A stretch of 64,000 bases of DNA from Opisthocomus hoazin (taxonomy: Eukaryota; Chordata; Aves; Opisthocomiformes; Opisthocomidae), in NCBI RefSeq assembly GCF_030867145.1, contig NC_134428.1, forward strand, positions 22,237,537-22,301,536, in the 5' to 3' direction. The notes under the pieces are model-generated. The model was not told the DNA's origin. It saw only the letters and a list, made by a program, of their open reading frames with translations, and ran no database searches. A program made the translations under genes and the position numbers. This document shows, one piece after another, positions 25,346 through 38,554 of the stretch (its first letter is position 1; each line of letters starts with the position of its first letter).

Positions 25346-28300
25346 GAGATACCACAGCACACGGGGACCATCCCTGTGGGAAGCCCTCAGAGGAAGGGGA
25401 CCCAGCCCGGGCGAGCTGGGGTCTCTGCAGGGCCGCGCTGGAGCAGAGCTGCCCTTGCATGGTCGTTTCCCTGCCACCTTGGGTGGATCGTGCAAGGTCT
25501 CTGTATCGCAGCTTCCTTTGCAGTAAAATGGGAGTCATCGCTGTTAATTACCGACCTCACAGGGAATTAATTAATGTTTGTGCTCCACTTTGAAAAGGCT
25601 GATTATTAATTAGAAAATTATACGTCAAATAAGGGGAGCCACAAGGCATGGGTAGAGCTGATGGCCCTTGCGGGTGCAAAGCGTGGTCCGCAAAGGCGCT
25701 GATAAGGGGTCTGCAGGAAATAGCAGTGGGAAGAAGCCCTGCGGTAGCACTGGGACGATGGGTTTGGGGTGGGGAACGTCAACAGGAGGTCAGGACCAGG
25801 TGAGGAGGCCACCGTGGCTCACGGGGTCTTGGTCAGTGGGACGGGGCGTGCGTCAGAGGGGTGGGATGCTCTGCTGCATCCCGGTGAGCCGGTCAGGTGG
25901 AGCGGGGCTGGGGACCCATGGACGCAAGAGAGCCCATTAGGTGGGGAGCGGAATTACCGGGCAATTAGCGTCTCTTGATTATTGGACTGAATCAGACGGC
26001 AATCAACGCGCCAGCATCCGGAGGGCAGTAACACCGGCCCCGCGTCTCCCGGCTTTCGGGGGCGGTGGGATTTGGCCTCGCTGGGGGTGGCAGGATGTGG
26101 CCCACGGCACACGGCCGGGCACCGCCACTTCCTCCCGGCCCGAGGACGCTTCGATAGCGAAGCCACCAACCCTCCCGTCGCCATCTTCACCGCCCAGAGC
26201 GTGCACGGTGTGACGGACCAAGCCTGCTCCGCAGGCCACCGCTCCGGGCTCTCCTCCCGTCTGCTCCTGGGGTGTTGCAAGAGCCGAGAGGAGAGGAAGG
26301 GGAACCGAGCACAGAGCTCCCCGCCCGCCGCGGTGCCCTTGGGCACGCGTTGCAGGCTGCTGAGTTTCCCTGTTTTGCTTCACTTCTCCCTGCTTGTCCT
26401 TGGCACTCGGCTCGCCCCAGCTCCGGACAAAACTATCTGGGGGAGGATCCTCCTGCCCTGCTCCGGCTGATACGGCCGGGCTGGAATTTTTGCACTTGTG
26501 GGACAACATCTGAGGTCTCCTTTCCACGCGTTTCTTCCAGCCCTTCCCCTGGAGCAGGAGCCCCTTGCTCACAGAAGGACGGCGTCCTCTCACATTTGGG
26601 GAGAGGAAGGTCAAGGCGGGGAGGGGGGAATAATCCCAGCAGCTTTTGGGGCTGGCTTGAGTTTCTGCAGATCCCCTCCAGCTCCTCCATCGCTGCGCTC
26701 GCTGTGTGCTCGGGCCTCCGCTCTCTCCCTCCTGCTCCTGTGACAATGAGGAAAGAGGTGGAAACTTCGGAAACCAGCCCAGTCGCTTGAAATCACCCTC
26801 CTGCAAAAATCACGGAGGTTTTTTTTTCGGGGCGCTGCCTTTCTCCTCCCTTCCCACTCCCCGAGGGGAAGAGCGAAAGGCGCTGGCCACATCCCCTCTT
26901 TCGCAGGCACGGGGACCGTCCCAGCGCCTTCCTCTTTTCCAGTTCTCTCCTTGCAGCATCAGCTCCAACGGGAATTGACAGGAGGTAAAATCTAAGCAGG
27001 AACCCCAAGCCCATCTCCCCCTTTGGAGGTGTTGGGAGACCTCACCGCAGCCCCCACCTCTCCCTTTACGGGGCCACGTCCAGCATTAAAACCTGAAGCA
27101 AAGCAGCCCCTGACATTTTCCCGGCTGGTTGCGTTGTGTCCCCGATGCCAGCTCATCCCCAACGAGCTGCAGGTTCTCCTCTCCCCCTTTAAGCATCGCT
27201 CTCCACTCTCGTACATTCCTCCCCGAGGTTTCTGCTCCTTTGTATTGATCCTTGAGCTCGCTCTGATTTATCAGCGCCTTTTGCAGAGAGAAATGAAAGC
27301 CTTTCCCCCTGCAGACCTCCATGTGCAAGGGACCGTTCTCCCCCAGTCCGCTGTGTCTGCACAGATGGACGAATGGTGCATCAGGCGTCTCTCCCATCCA
27401 CAACAGAGATAAATCCTTATATCGTATCGTGCTGGAAAACTGTATAAATTCACCATTTTCCATCTTCCGGCCACCAGTGGACATCCTGTGCCAGGTTTTG
27501 CTGAGGCTGTTGGAAAGGGCACAGCCCTGCCCGGGCAGCTGAGGTGGTAGAAGGGGACACGTGCCTGGTTTACAGCCTGCTGTCCCTGATAACAGCCGTA
27601 CCTTGGAGGGGTTGAAGCCCTGAGCAGCGGTTTTTCTCCCCCCCATTTCCCCAGCCGTGCCTGTCCTCTCTGCCTCCAGCACCATCTCGCCGTGCCCCCG
27701 TGCCTTCCCCAGCCCCCTCGCTGCGTACCCCCTGGGCTGATCCCCACGCCCATGTTTCCAGACCACGATGCTGACCCCAGGGTCCCCCAGCCTTGCAGGC
27801 AGCTGGGTAAGCAGCCATCACCCAGCGCTGGGACTGGGCATCCTCTGCCCAGCTCCATCCTGGCCCCCAGCAGCCACGTTGCCTTCCCACCCTCCCCGGG
27901 CTGAGCTGCCTCGTCCGGAGCAGGGCAAAGCTCTCCCTTCCCCCACCGGTTAAATGTGCTGCTGGTGCTGTCTTGGTTGACCTTGACAGCAAGAGCCGGT
28001 GAGGCCCAAGCGTTGAATTGTTTTCATCCCAAGGTCATTCCCCAGCACAGCACGGTTGCACCGGCGCAGCCGGACCCTTGGGGCGATGCCGGCCGGGCTC
28101 CAGCCCCAGCCCTCCCGGCCACCCTGGGCAACCTTGGGGTCTGCTTCTCCCATGGCAATGGGACAGGTATAAGCTAAGCCCTACGCTGGCCTCTTCTCCC
28201 AAGCGGAGACCTTCCCCACAGGGACTGATGGCGGCGGAGCAGCCCTGCCCCTCCAGCCAGCCCCGGCGTCAGCTTCGGGGGATGTTTCCTCCAGCTAAAA

Positions 28301-31300
28301 ACAGAAGGGGAAGAGAAAAAAGTGATTCTCCCTGAGCTTTCTCTGCAAGCCTCAGCCCTCTTGCTCTGCTCATCCCACCTGCATCGCCTCCCAAACACCA
28401 CCCAATGACCCCTCCGCCGTGATGCAGCTCTGGGGGGGGACATTCCCGCCAGGGACGCTCCCCGGGTTTCGGTTACCTGGCCTGCCAAAAGGCTCCCACA
28501 CGTGCTACGCGGCACTACGCCCAGCTGTACGGTGTGTTTTCAACCGCTTCTTAATGACTCTGAGAATTGATTTTTCTCGGTTGCTGATGATAAAGGCAGG
28601 GAGGCAGCTGGATGGAGTTTTCCGCTCGTACTCTACCTAGGAAATGAAACAGATCCCGGGCTACCCAAGCATGCCAGGAAATTCGCTTTGATCTCTGCTG
28701 GGCTAATAGTGCTTTCCATCTGGGGGCTCCAAGCCTTCCGCAGCGGTGACCTGTCCCACCTCGGGGAGGGAAGGGAAGAGCGCTGCCTTCCTTCTCGCTG
28801 TGAGAAATGGAGGTGCCGAGAGCGGAGACGCCCGTTGCCCTCGGTCAGGATGGCTCTCCCACCCGTGCCAGGTAATACAAAGTAATTCCGACTCTGCAGG
28901 CAATTCTGCTTTGGGTTTGGGGGGGGGGGGGCATGATTCCCATTTATCTCCAGCAACAGGGGTCCCGTTGGCTTAGCGGCTAGATGGAAGAGCGGGGTCT
29001 GAGCCAGCCGTGCTGCGCTGCTGCGGCTGGGGCAGCCCTGAGCGCCCGCGGACGGGGACCCCCCCACCCCTCCAGTGGTCCCAGACCCGCACCCGGCTCC
29101 TCTGCCCGCCGGCGCGGGGATGCTCGGGGACGCATGGGGTTGGTCCGTTCCTCGAAGGAGCGACGCGGAGGCACACGTCCCAGCCCCGTCCCTGCCCAGG
29201 CTGGCCCCCGGCTCTGTTTGCGCAGCCGGTGCCGAGCCCTGACGCCAGCGGCTCGCCCCAGGCGGGGAGTCGGTGATGGAGGAGCGGGACCTGCTCTTGT
29301 CAATGCCCCATCCACTCCCCGCGCTCCTCCGGGTTAAAATAAACCTCCAGTGAGGATTCAGCCTGTGCAGAGCGCTCAGCCCTTTACCAGAGCCACCAGA
29401 AATGAAACCCAGCTGCCGTCCGTCTCCCCCACCTTGGCTCTCCAACGGGGAGCGGGTGCAGGGGGGGAGGACTGGACTGGGACGTTTTCACCGGAGCCAG
29501 AGTGGGCTCGTTTCTGGTCCCCATGGCAGGGATCAGAGCGGGGTGACAGGCAGTCAGGGGAAGGAGAGAGCCCACGTGCTCTGCAGGGTGGTGCTGCTCC
29601 CAGCCAGCCCCCCTGGTCCAGCTCTCGACGACGAGCTTGCGACGGTGCCATCCCTCCGACAGCATCTGGGGGCCACTCCGCACCCAAACCAGGGACGGAA
29701 GGAAACCACCACCACAAAGCCTGTGTGCGGAGGCACTGATCCCCGCTGCATTTTGTCACCCTCTCAGCCCGTTGCCCCCAAAGTTTCCACCCCTCACTCG
29801 AGACAGTATTTCCGCGTGTGCTTTGTTTGGCTGGGTTCACACATTCCTGGCTGGCAGGAGATAAGATCTCAAGAGAAAGGCAAACAAAAGCTGTGGGTGC
29901 CCCGTCACTCCCCTGACGCAGTCAGGTACCCTGCCCACTCCTCACCAGCTCGGACCTGGGGCTAGCGAGGACACCCCGATGTTCATCCCGCCGTGGGCTG
30001 GTCCATGGGATGGAAGTCCAGAAAGAGAAAGCGTGGTGGTTTCGTGAGTTGTCAGGTCCCTCCTGCTCCCGAGGAGGAGGATGGCAGACCGCTGCTCTTG
30101 CCTGGCACCAGGGTCCCTTCGTACCCACGGATGCCCTCTTCACTGTCCCATGTGGGTGACGTGCACAGGCAAGCATTGAGCCCCTCCAGGGTGGTGGAGG
30201 TGTTACCAGCTCTGAGAATATTTGAAAAATGCACTGAAGTCCCATTAAAACCTCGAGGGCTTGCAGCTCGCAGGTGGCACTCACCAGAGCAATGGCACCG
30301 CCCTGGGGACTCCCCGCCTGCCCTGGCCCAGGCTTCCCCCAAGGGACCCTGTGCTGGCACAGGCAGGATGGTGTCTGAACCCACCTCTCCCTCCTCTAAC
30401 GAGAAATGAGGTTAAACTGTCCATATTCCTGCTCTAGCCCTTCCCCACGCCAGAGCTGGAGCCGTGCGGGGTATTGGGGGTGGGTCCAGACCTCCTCCAT
30501 CGCTGGAGCACCACAGGCAGCAGAGCAGGCCAAGCAGACACAGGGGCCACCACGGCCATGGTGGGGCTCAGGCAGAAAACAGGATGAGACATGAAGGGTG
30601 GCTGCTGTCTCTACAGCTTTCTGCACGGCCCAAGAAAAAGGCAAGTCAGCAGGCAGAAAACCAGGGAGCAATTTTCCTACAGGGACTTCGCAGGAGACAA
30701 CCCCAGCCTGGAGCCCCCTTGGTCCCCATACCACTCCCCATGGCTGTGAGATGGCTGCACGGCACCTTTCGCTCTCTGGGAACCCGTGTTCTTGTGTTGC
30801 AAGAGCTCGGGGGCAGACGAGCAAGAGGAAGGCGCAGCAATCAGCGGTGCTGGGAATGAGGAAGCCCCGAGCACAGGGCAGCTCCGGCCCTGGCCACAGC
30901 CTGGCAGGGCAAGGGGTGTCCCGGCTTCACCCCGGCATCACCCGGCTCGGGTCCCTTGCTCGGTGCCAGCTTGGGGCTGGCTCAACGGGCAGGGGGCTGC
31001 TCACCCAGCCCCTTGGGACCAGAGCCCCCACCCAGACCCTGCAGCCTCTGGGACCGGGAAAGGTTTTCTCCTGCCCATCCAACACGGGGCACATCACAGC
31101 CAAACCCAGATCCCTGCCCTCAGCTTCTTCCGCTGCCGTGGAGGGTGGCGAAAGGAGGAGAGATGGGACGGAGGGGGTCGGGGTGGTGAGGGTCCCCCTC
31201 CTCGCCCATGAGCACCCATCCCTCTCTGGGCACACGTTTGAGTGACCGCAGAGTGGCCGAGGGACAGACCTACCCAGCAGCTCTCAGCACAGCTGCCAGC

Positions 31301-31554
31301 CTGGGGAAAGAAGCCTTAAATGGCAAAACCTGGCCCTGTCTCCCCATAACCAGCCGGAGAAAGGCAGCGGAAACCGGAAACCAGAGAGCAGCTGAGGCCC
31401 GCCGCCCCCCCCCCCCCCGTGGCTTCAGAAACCCTGAATTCACCAGGAATACACCTCGGAAACGATCCCCTCCCTCCTCTGCCCTGTCCAAGCAGCGGGG
31501 GTGTCCTCCTGTGGCATGGGTGCCCTGGCGCATCCTGCACCCCCAGATCATCCT
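25346..31554. other. Intergenic region, no gene found
   Basis: GC-rich sequence with AT-rich islands at about 25,540-25,640 and 25,950-26,010 (several TAATTA and ATTA cores). Two further stretches with clustered factor-like motifs lie at about 28,550-28,720 and 29,800-29,900; the latter contains acattcct and agataaga. Open frames here have no recognisable domain, start context or splice structure. No transposon is recognised. Confidence 0.65.
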
Positions 31555-31672
31555 GCAACCCGGATCACCCTGAATACTAGATCACCCTGCACCCCCAGAT
31601 CACCCTGCATCCCAGATCATTCTGCACCCCTGGACCATCCTGCACCCCTGGACCATCCTGCATCCCCATTCC
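31555..31672. repeat. Short tandem repeat, ~18 bp unit
   Basis: About six to seven imperfect copies of a unit like atcaccctgcacccccag, with variants ggaccatcctgcacccct. Purely local. Confidence 0.85.
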
Positions 31673-34600
31673 CAGGGCAAACACGGGGAAGGAAAAGGTC
31701 TCCCTATTTCCCCTCCTTTGTGCATCAGCTTGAGGAACAACAACAGACCAGACCCTCCCCCCAAGCCCCCATGTCGGCATCCAGCAGGTGCCAGGGCACG
31801 AGTTGCTGAAGTGCTTGCTTCCAAGACAACCCTCTGTGCTCAGCAGTGAAAAGCTTTCTGAGCTCTCAAAGTCTCCAGGTACCGGGATGGATGGGAGCTT
31901 GAGTGCTCACTCATTTCTTGGGGATTTCGAGGTGTCCCCTTGAGTCCAGCTGCCAGTAAAGAAAAGCCACTGATCTACTGGCACCCTGAGCCCCTCCGCA
32001 GGGTTGATGCTCTCCACTGGGTTGGGGGCAAGGGGGGGGTGTCTCGCAGTGCAGGACAAGCCCACCAGCATCATGAATTTCCTCCCATACATCACCAGTC
32101 CCATCTAATGAACTCTACATTGGTGCCCGGTATGTCAGGAGCTCCCATGTTTTGGGCCAGATAACTGGCCATCCCATTTTTTCTGGATCAGCCTATTTCT
32201 TACGCTTGGTCTAATCATGTCCTGGCACCCAGTGGGCAGCGGGCTGTCAGCCAGCCGCTCCTGGCTGATGCCGGGGTGGAGAGCGAGGTCCTTGGCCCAG
32301 CTGCTCCCACGGATTCATGTCTCTGGGATGGGACAGACACCCAGGAAAGCTGCACGCTGTCAGCGCCGAGATTTGCTGCGTTACCATTTCCAAGCACGCT
32401 TCTCCACGAGCGCTCTGCCAGCAGACTCGTTAGCTGTGACATCTCATTAAAGCAGCCGTCCTTGGGGGAATTGGCTTGCACACAGGAGCGCTGGTTTTGG
32501 CGTCGCCCTTTTCCTTCCCACCTTCAGACAGGAGCGAGGACCAAGCGGTGGGAGAAGACCCGTCCGCGGGGATACGCGCGGCAACTCCCCTTGCTGCAAG
32601 GGGAAAAAAAAAAAATCTGCAAAGGGAAAGTCAGAGGGAGAAGCCTGCACACATCAAAAAGAAATAATCTCAGCGAAGTCACGATTATTTAAAAACCAAG
32701 CAGACAGTCACCTCCCCGCAGCTCTCACTCTGCCTGCAGAGGAGATGGGTTTCTCCTCTGCCAGGACCGGTTTCCAAGCTCGCCAGGCCGGTGGGGATGA
32801 AGCTTCGCCTGCCAGCCCCGCTCTGTGGCAGGGTCCCCACCCCGGCCGGCCGGGGGACGGGGAGTCGCAGCACCCGCAGCCCCCGCACCCGGGAGCATTT
32901 CCTCCTGGAGAAGATGTATGGCAACAACCTGGAAACTGGCTCCAGGTGGATTTAATCTCGTTTGATTTCCTCTTCTGCAAGCTTCAACCAAGTCTTTTGA
33001 AATTGTTTCCACTCCTAAATAACAAGAGATGTTTCCAGCATGGGATACGCTCTTCTTCAGCAAACAGGGAGGCACCAGCCCCTTCATCTCCCTCTGCCAC
33101 AAAAGTCCCGAGGCTTAAGTTAAATAGGACACAACCACCCCTGTTGGGTAGAGAACTAAATCCTGTAATTCTATGCCCAACTTTAAACAACAAAATGGGG
33201 CTGCGGGATCGGTCCCTGCCGCCATCCAGTGCGTTGGTGTCCAGAGTGGCTGGACTTTACCATTAAAGGTGATGCTACCACCAGCAGTTGGCTGTTGTCC
33301 TGCATCACTGGGTCACCTCTGAGCTGCTTCCCATTCCTCAATCTTGCAGAAAAATCACAGAAAGTCAGGCTCCGAGGATGGAGACCCCCCAGTCTGCATG
33401 GGAAGGGTTTCCCCACCTGTAGCCTGCGTCTCTCCCACAGACCGTTCCGCCCAGGATTTCTGCCATCGCTCACTGTGCCCATAGAAGACCAGATGGTCCC
33501 TTCACCTTGCCTGGCTGTGTCTCCTCTAACTTCTTTCCTCCAGACAGACAAGGGGAAGGGGAGGTTCCCTGCAGCCCAAGTGCTGAGGATCCTCAGCACG
33601 TTTCTAAGGCAGGTGAAGCTTGTTCCAGCCCATTACAGCTAGATCTGGAGCTCAGGTCTTCCAGCCCACCTCCACCCTGCTGTATTTCTAATATTTCACA
33701 TGCAGGGGGATGGAGCATGACCAGCTCAGTGAGAAGAAGAAAAACAAAGATGAAAAAGTTCTTTCAACCCCCTCATCCTATCTTTTTCAGGCCTCAGAGA
33801 AGCTCAGACCCTCTTGGCATGAGCTGCTGGTCCTGGTAGGACCTCACTGTCCCTCCAATGCAGGCAGCAGAACCAAGCCACACACAAAAAAAAAAGATTC
33901 TGAGACCCTTCTCCACGGTTTTATTTTTCTGCCTGCAGATGCCAGGAGCAGTCATGCTGCTCGAGGAGGTCGGACGGTATTTTTTCCCCATGGGTTGTCT
34001 TGACCCGGGGTTGAGCAAGCCCTGCCCTCCAGCCAAACCCAGCTGCCAGGAGCCGCAGCCGGGCCGGGTGCCCGCGGGGACGGTGGGGACCGTCCTCCGT
34101 CACACCGTTCCCACAGTCCCAGCCTTCGAAGGTTTCACCTTCTCCGAGGCGGAGCAGTCCCTAATGACAAGCGAGGGATGGTGCCACACCTGCAGAAAGC
34201 CATTTTTGGAAGGATACCTGGGGAAGAAATGATTCCCATGTTGCTGCTCTGTAATTAGCATTAATTACTGGGGCTTGTGAAACCTCTTCCCCATTTACTC
34301 CAGGCAGCACCTGACGGAAACTGTGGGAACCCCGTCCGGCTGAGTCAGCCGGGAGCTGGGGAGGGGACGATGGGCCCCTGCGGGGTGCAGGGACGAGTCC
34401 CTGGGGTCCCTCCCCTGCCCCCCAGCCCACGGGGACGGGGTTTTGGCTGGGAGGCTGCAGGGTTGGTGAAGACCCCAAAGGACAGCCGAGGCTCTCGCCC
34501 TTCCTAATGAGCTGCCGAGGTCCTTGCCCACGCTGGTGACAAACTGGCACATCCTGGGGCTGGGGGGCTCTCGTGTGCCCCCCTTTAAAGCATCCTGGCT

Positions 34601-37600
34601 CCCCAGCGCTGCCTTGCATGGCAGAGCAAGAGGGCCATCCCCAGCAGCACATTTCCTGTGGTGTTTGCCTCTACCCCAGCTCACTGCCTTCAGCAACGCC
34701 CCAAGGTGTTATCACAGGCTGGGGGAAAACCCACCCCAACAGCCCGACCCCACGCAGCAGCTCCGTCACCACCAAACGGCAGGGTACCACTGCCTGACTC
34801 ACTTGTTCTTTTTTCTCTCTTCTATTTATTTTTTTTTAATATTAATAATTCCAATGAATCAGGACATTTCATCATCCGGAGCCGCTTTGGAGTCATTTCA
34901 CCCTGCCCCAGTGACTCCTCGGTGGCCCGGGGCTGGGGGCACATCCAGCCTTTGCCCCCCCGCAGGCCTGGCTGCTGCAGCCTCGCCCCTAAACCGTCAG
35001 CATTTGGCTTCAAAATAAAATGATAAAATGAGAGGAATCCCCCCCGCCCACCTGCAGGGGCTGTTTTCTCCCCGGCTGCTTGCAGCAGCTCAGGGTGCTC
35101 CAGCACCCTGGGGGGAGCCAGGGCTGACCCCAGCCACCGTGCTGGGCGGGGGTCCCAGCGGCACAGAGCATCACAATGGGGGTCCCAGGGACAAAGCCCG
35201 TGTGTCCCCCACCTCTCTGCACGCCGTCGCTGCTGTGACCCCCAGGGGTGGCCGCGGCCCCCGTCCCACCCCAGGGACCCAGGCGTCCCCTCACCCTCCC
35301 GTTTGACCTAACCTCCTGTCCATAAATGGAGAGGTTTGAGAGCTCGTCCCCGGGGTGGAGGAGGAGGAGAAAAAAGCAAAATAATGCCAAGAATGCAGGA
35401 GCCGGGTTGGGCTGGGGGGCTACGACCGTCCTGGGTGCCGGGAGAGCCCGGCCAAAGCCTGGCCCTGACCCCCGCAAGCCATCCCGGCCATTGGCAGGAA
35501 AGGTGCTATTTTGCTATTTTTCTATATTTATTTCTCTTTCTCCGCGTTTCTCATCAGCCCTGGGGACTTTCCAGGGCTGGGCTGCCCCGTTTCCACCTCA
35601 GCCCCATGGAGCAGCTCCAGGGTGCAGAGCGAACCCCCCCCTCACCAAGAGGTGTCCCTTTGCAGCGACATGTCCCCTGCAACGCCATCACCTTGCAGAC
35701 GTGTCCCCGTGCAGCTGACGGCCCTACCCCTGCAGCAGTGTCCCCTCGCAGCAACGCGAGGAAGCAAAACGTCCCCCCACATCCCCTCCCCTTCACCCCA
35801 GTGCCCGCGAGACCCCCAGCCTGCGGGAAAGCCACGCTGAGACGGCCGTGGGACGGAGCGGTGGCCTCGAAGGTGGGTGGCACGAAGGGTGCCGGCAGCC
35901 GTGGCTCCGACTGGCACCATGGGCCAGCATCCAGCTCCTTAAAATAGAAAGTGAAAACATTCGGGTGCCCCATCCGGACGGGGAGAGGGGGGGTCCATCC
36001 CCGCCTCCGCCAGCTGCACGCAGCCCTGGCGTCTCGCCACCCGCCCCGCTCCCCAGCCACCCTGTCCCCAACCCGGCGATGCTCGTCCCCAAGGTCAGGG
36101 TGGATCCCTTCGGGTTCTCTCGGAGAATTGCTCCAGCGGCTCGCTCAAGTCCTCCATAAAAGGAAAAACAGCCGGCAGGTAGCACTGCCAAACTTAGTCA
36201 TCCCCAGTCCGGCAGCGCTCGCAGCTCCGTCAGCAGCAATTTCCTCTCCGCGTTCCCCTCAGCGCGGGGGGAACAGGGAGGAGCGGTTCTGCCTCGGCAA
36301 ACACCGTGCCGAAAGCACCCAGCGCCGGCCACGACGCCCTGCGCTTGGCCGAGGGCCGCTGCCGGGCTCGCTGGGCTGGGGGAGATGCTGCCGTGGTCCC
36401 ACGCGAGGGCCGGGGGGAAAACGCACACCCAGGGGCAAGCAGAAACCTTGGCACCTGGTGCAGCGGTACCGCCCTCGGTCAGGCACCCAAATCTCACTTT
36501 ATACAAAGAATTTGGTGTGGAGGCATGGAAGTGTAAGTGCACCTGGGAGCACCTGGAAGCACCTGGAGCTTGGCGGGCAAAGCCTGTTTGCCGCCCACCG
36601 GACGAGCGTCCTGGACCCCATCAGAAACAGCAGGGACCTCCAGCCCATCCAGAGCCCAGGGACCAGAGCCCGGTCCCATCCAGGTGCCGGGTTGACATCC
36701 AAGGTGACCCCCAAGCTGGCCCATCCTTCCCCAGCCATGCCCGGGGTGGGATGCGCAGCATCCCTGGGTCTCCCTGTGCTGCCTCCTCCAGCCCCGGCCC
36801 TGCCTCGATTTCCCCGTGGAATCCCCGTGGATTTCCCCGTGCTGATCGCCCGCTCCGCCCCGGGGCGGTTTAACGAGCCCTCGAGAAGCAACCGGGGCTC
36901 CGCACCGCCACGGCTCGGCTCATCCCCGCCAGGCACTGCCTGCGCGACGCCTTCGCCCAGGATTACATCACGAGCGAGCAGACACCCCGGGGTGCGAGGG
37001 AGGAAGAGGCGGGGTGGCCCTCGCAACCAGCGCATCCTTTGTCACCTCGCCACGGGGACACGGCAGTGCCCTGCGGCTCAGAGCCTTCTCCTGACCAAGG
37101 GGCTGGGAGGGGATGAGGGTGGCGGCGTCCCCGCTTGGGCGATGAGGCAAACACCCCAAAATACTCCTGGGGAGGCCAAAGCAGCCAAGGAACCCACCCT
37201 GCCATCGCCCCGGCGGTGGGATTTCAGCTGGGTTCCCACCCCAGAGCTTTCCCAAACCCTGGCTAAACAAACCCACCACGATCTGCAGCCCCAGCAGGCA
37301 GCGACCTTGGCCCCACACCCACCGTCCACCCTCTCCCCTAAATTCCGCTTTCGCAACCAGTTCCCCGCCTGGGGCAGAGGAACCAGCGCTGACCCCTCAG
37401 CTCACAGCTTCACTCGGGGATCGAGATCCCCCAGCCCTGGCCGTGCTCAGCTGGCACCGGGTGCTACGAGGCTCTTGCAGGCAGCCCACCCGCCCGGTAA
37501 ACGATTCACCCCAGTGATAAAAGATCAGGGAGATGTTCTGATGACGTCCCGCAGCATCAAAGGCACACGAGGGGCCACGGGGCGTGCAGCGTAGGGACCC

Positions 37601-37730
37601 CCAAGCGATGGCCCAGGCTGATCTGGGGTAGTACGCGCTTCTCAGGTCCGGTTTTCCCCATATGCTTTGGTGAAGGGCGAGGGGGTCTATGCCAGGGACA
37701 GGTTCATCCCCCCCCCGGCAAGTCCCACCA
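31673..37730. other. Intergenic region, no gene found
   Basis: GC-rich, largely single-copy-looking. AT-rich islands lie at 34,245-34,275 (gtaattagcattaattac) and 34,800-34,865. The plus-strand open frame at 35951-37594 (547 codons) is proline-, arginine- and serine-rich, low in complexity and without a domain, so I read it as chance in GC-rich DNA. No RNA gene or promoter is recognised. Confidence 0.65.
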
Positions 37731-37737
37731 GTGGGGA

Positions 37738-37992
37738 TCACAGAATCCCAGCACGGTGGCGGTTGGAAGGGACCTCTGTGGGTCATCTAGTCCAACCCCC
37801 TGCCGAAGCAGGGTCACCCAGAGCAGGCTGCTGATGGAGGGTATTGATTGTAAGAAACGTGAAACTATAACAAAAAAAGCCTTAATATTTTCTAATTTTT
37901 AGTAGTCCAGGCTGGTCTTGAATATCTCCAGAGAAGGAGACTCCACAACCTCCCTGGGCAGCCTGTGCCAGGGCTCCATCAATGATGATGAG
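37738..37992 (-). mobile_element. CR1 LINE fragment with an internal AT-rich insertion
   Basis: Minus-oriented CR1 tail: tcacagaatcccagcacggt, then ctctgtgggtcatctagtcc, then after an interruption gaatatctccagagaaggag. Between about 37,831 and 37,903 some 70 AT-rich bases (…ttaatattttctaattttta…) replace the usual CR1 sequence. This suggests a nested insertion or a replacement event. Confidence 0.88.
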
Positions 37993-38554
37993 AACATCAT
38001 ATGGGGTGCTGGGTCTGGGGGACCCACAGCCACTCTTGTCCCCGCGCTGGGTACAGCGATCTGGAGCGGGCTGTGATGGCACGAGCGGTTACACCATCGC
38101 TCTGTGAAATCACGGCGCAAGACAACCCAGCCTGAGCGACCCGGTCGGAGTCTGCCGTCAGCACCACCGAGCCTCCAGCTTCCCCAGCGGGGATCGGCCG
38201 GCACCGGGACACCCGGTTCCGCTTGCTGGGATGCTCGCTCCCACCCCGGGCTCAGCACCAGCTGCCAGACTGCTGCGGGGCCCCAGTCTGTGTTTGCAAG
38301 CGGTGCAGGAGAGCCGGGGCCCTGCTCCCGGGGAGACGCAGCATCTGCAGAGGGGACCCGGGACACCCCCGCGGGGCCTGAGCAGCTGGCCAGGCCTCCA
38401 CACTCGCTCCCCTTGGCCGCTTTGTTCGTCTCCATGTTGTCCACCCTCGCCGAGGCTTTCCACCAGCTGCAGCACCCACCCGACCCGCTGCAAAGCGCGG
38501 CGGGGCGGCTGGGTGGCACTGTTGGGATGCACAGTGCAGCGCAGGGCTGCAGCA

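Noticed and set aside
35951-37594. Plus-strand open frame of 547 codons in the ACTB-FSCN1 interval
   Set aside because: Low-complexity Pro/Arg/Ser composition, no domain or start context, GC-rich DNA with few stop codons; overlapping frames on other strands are equally open.
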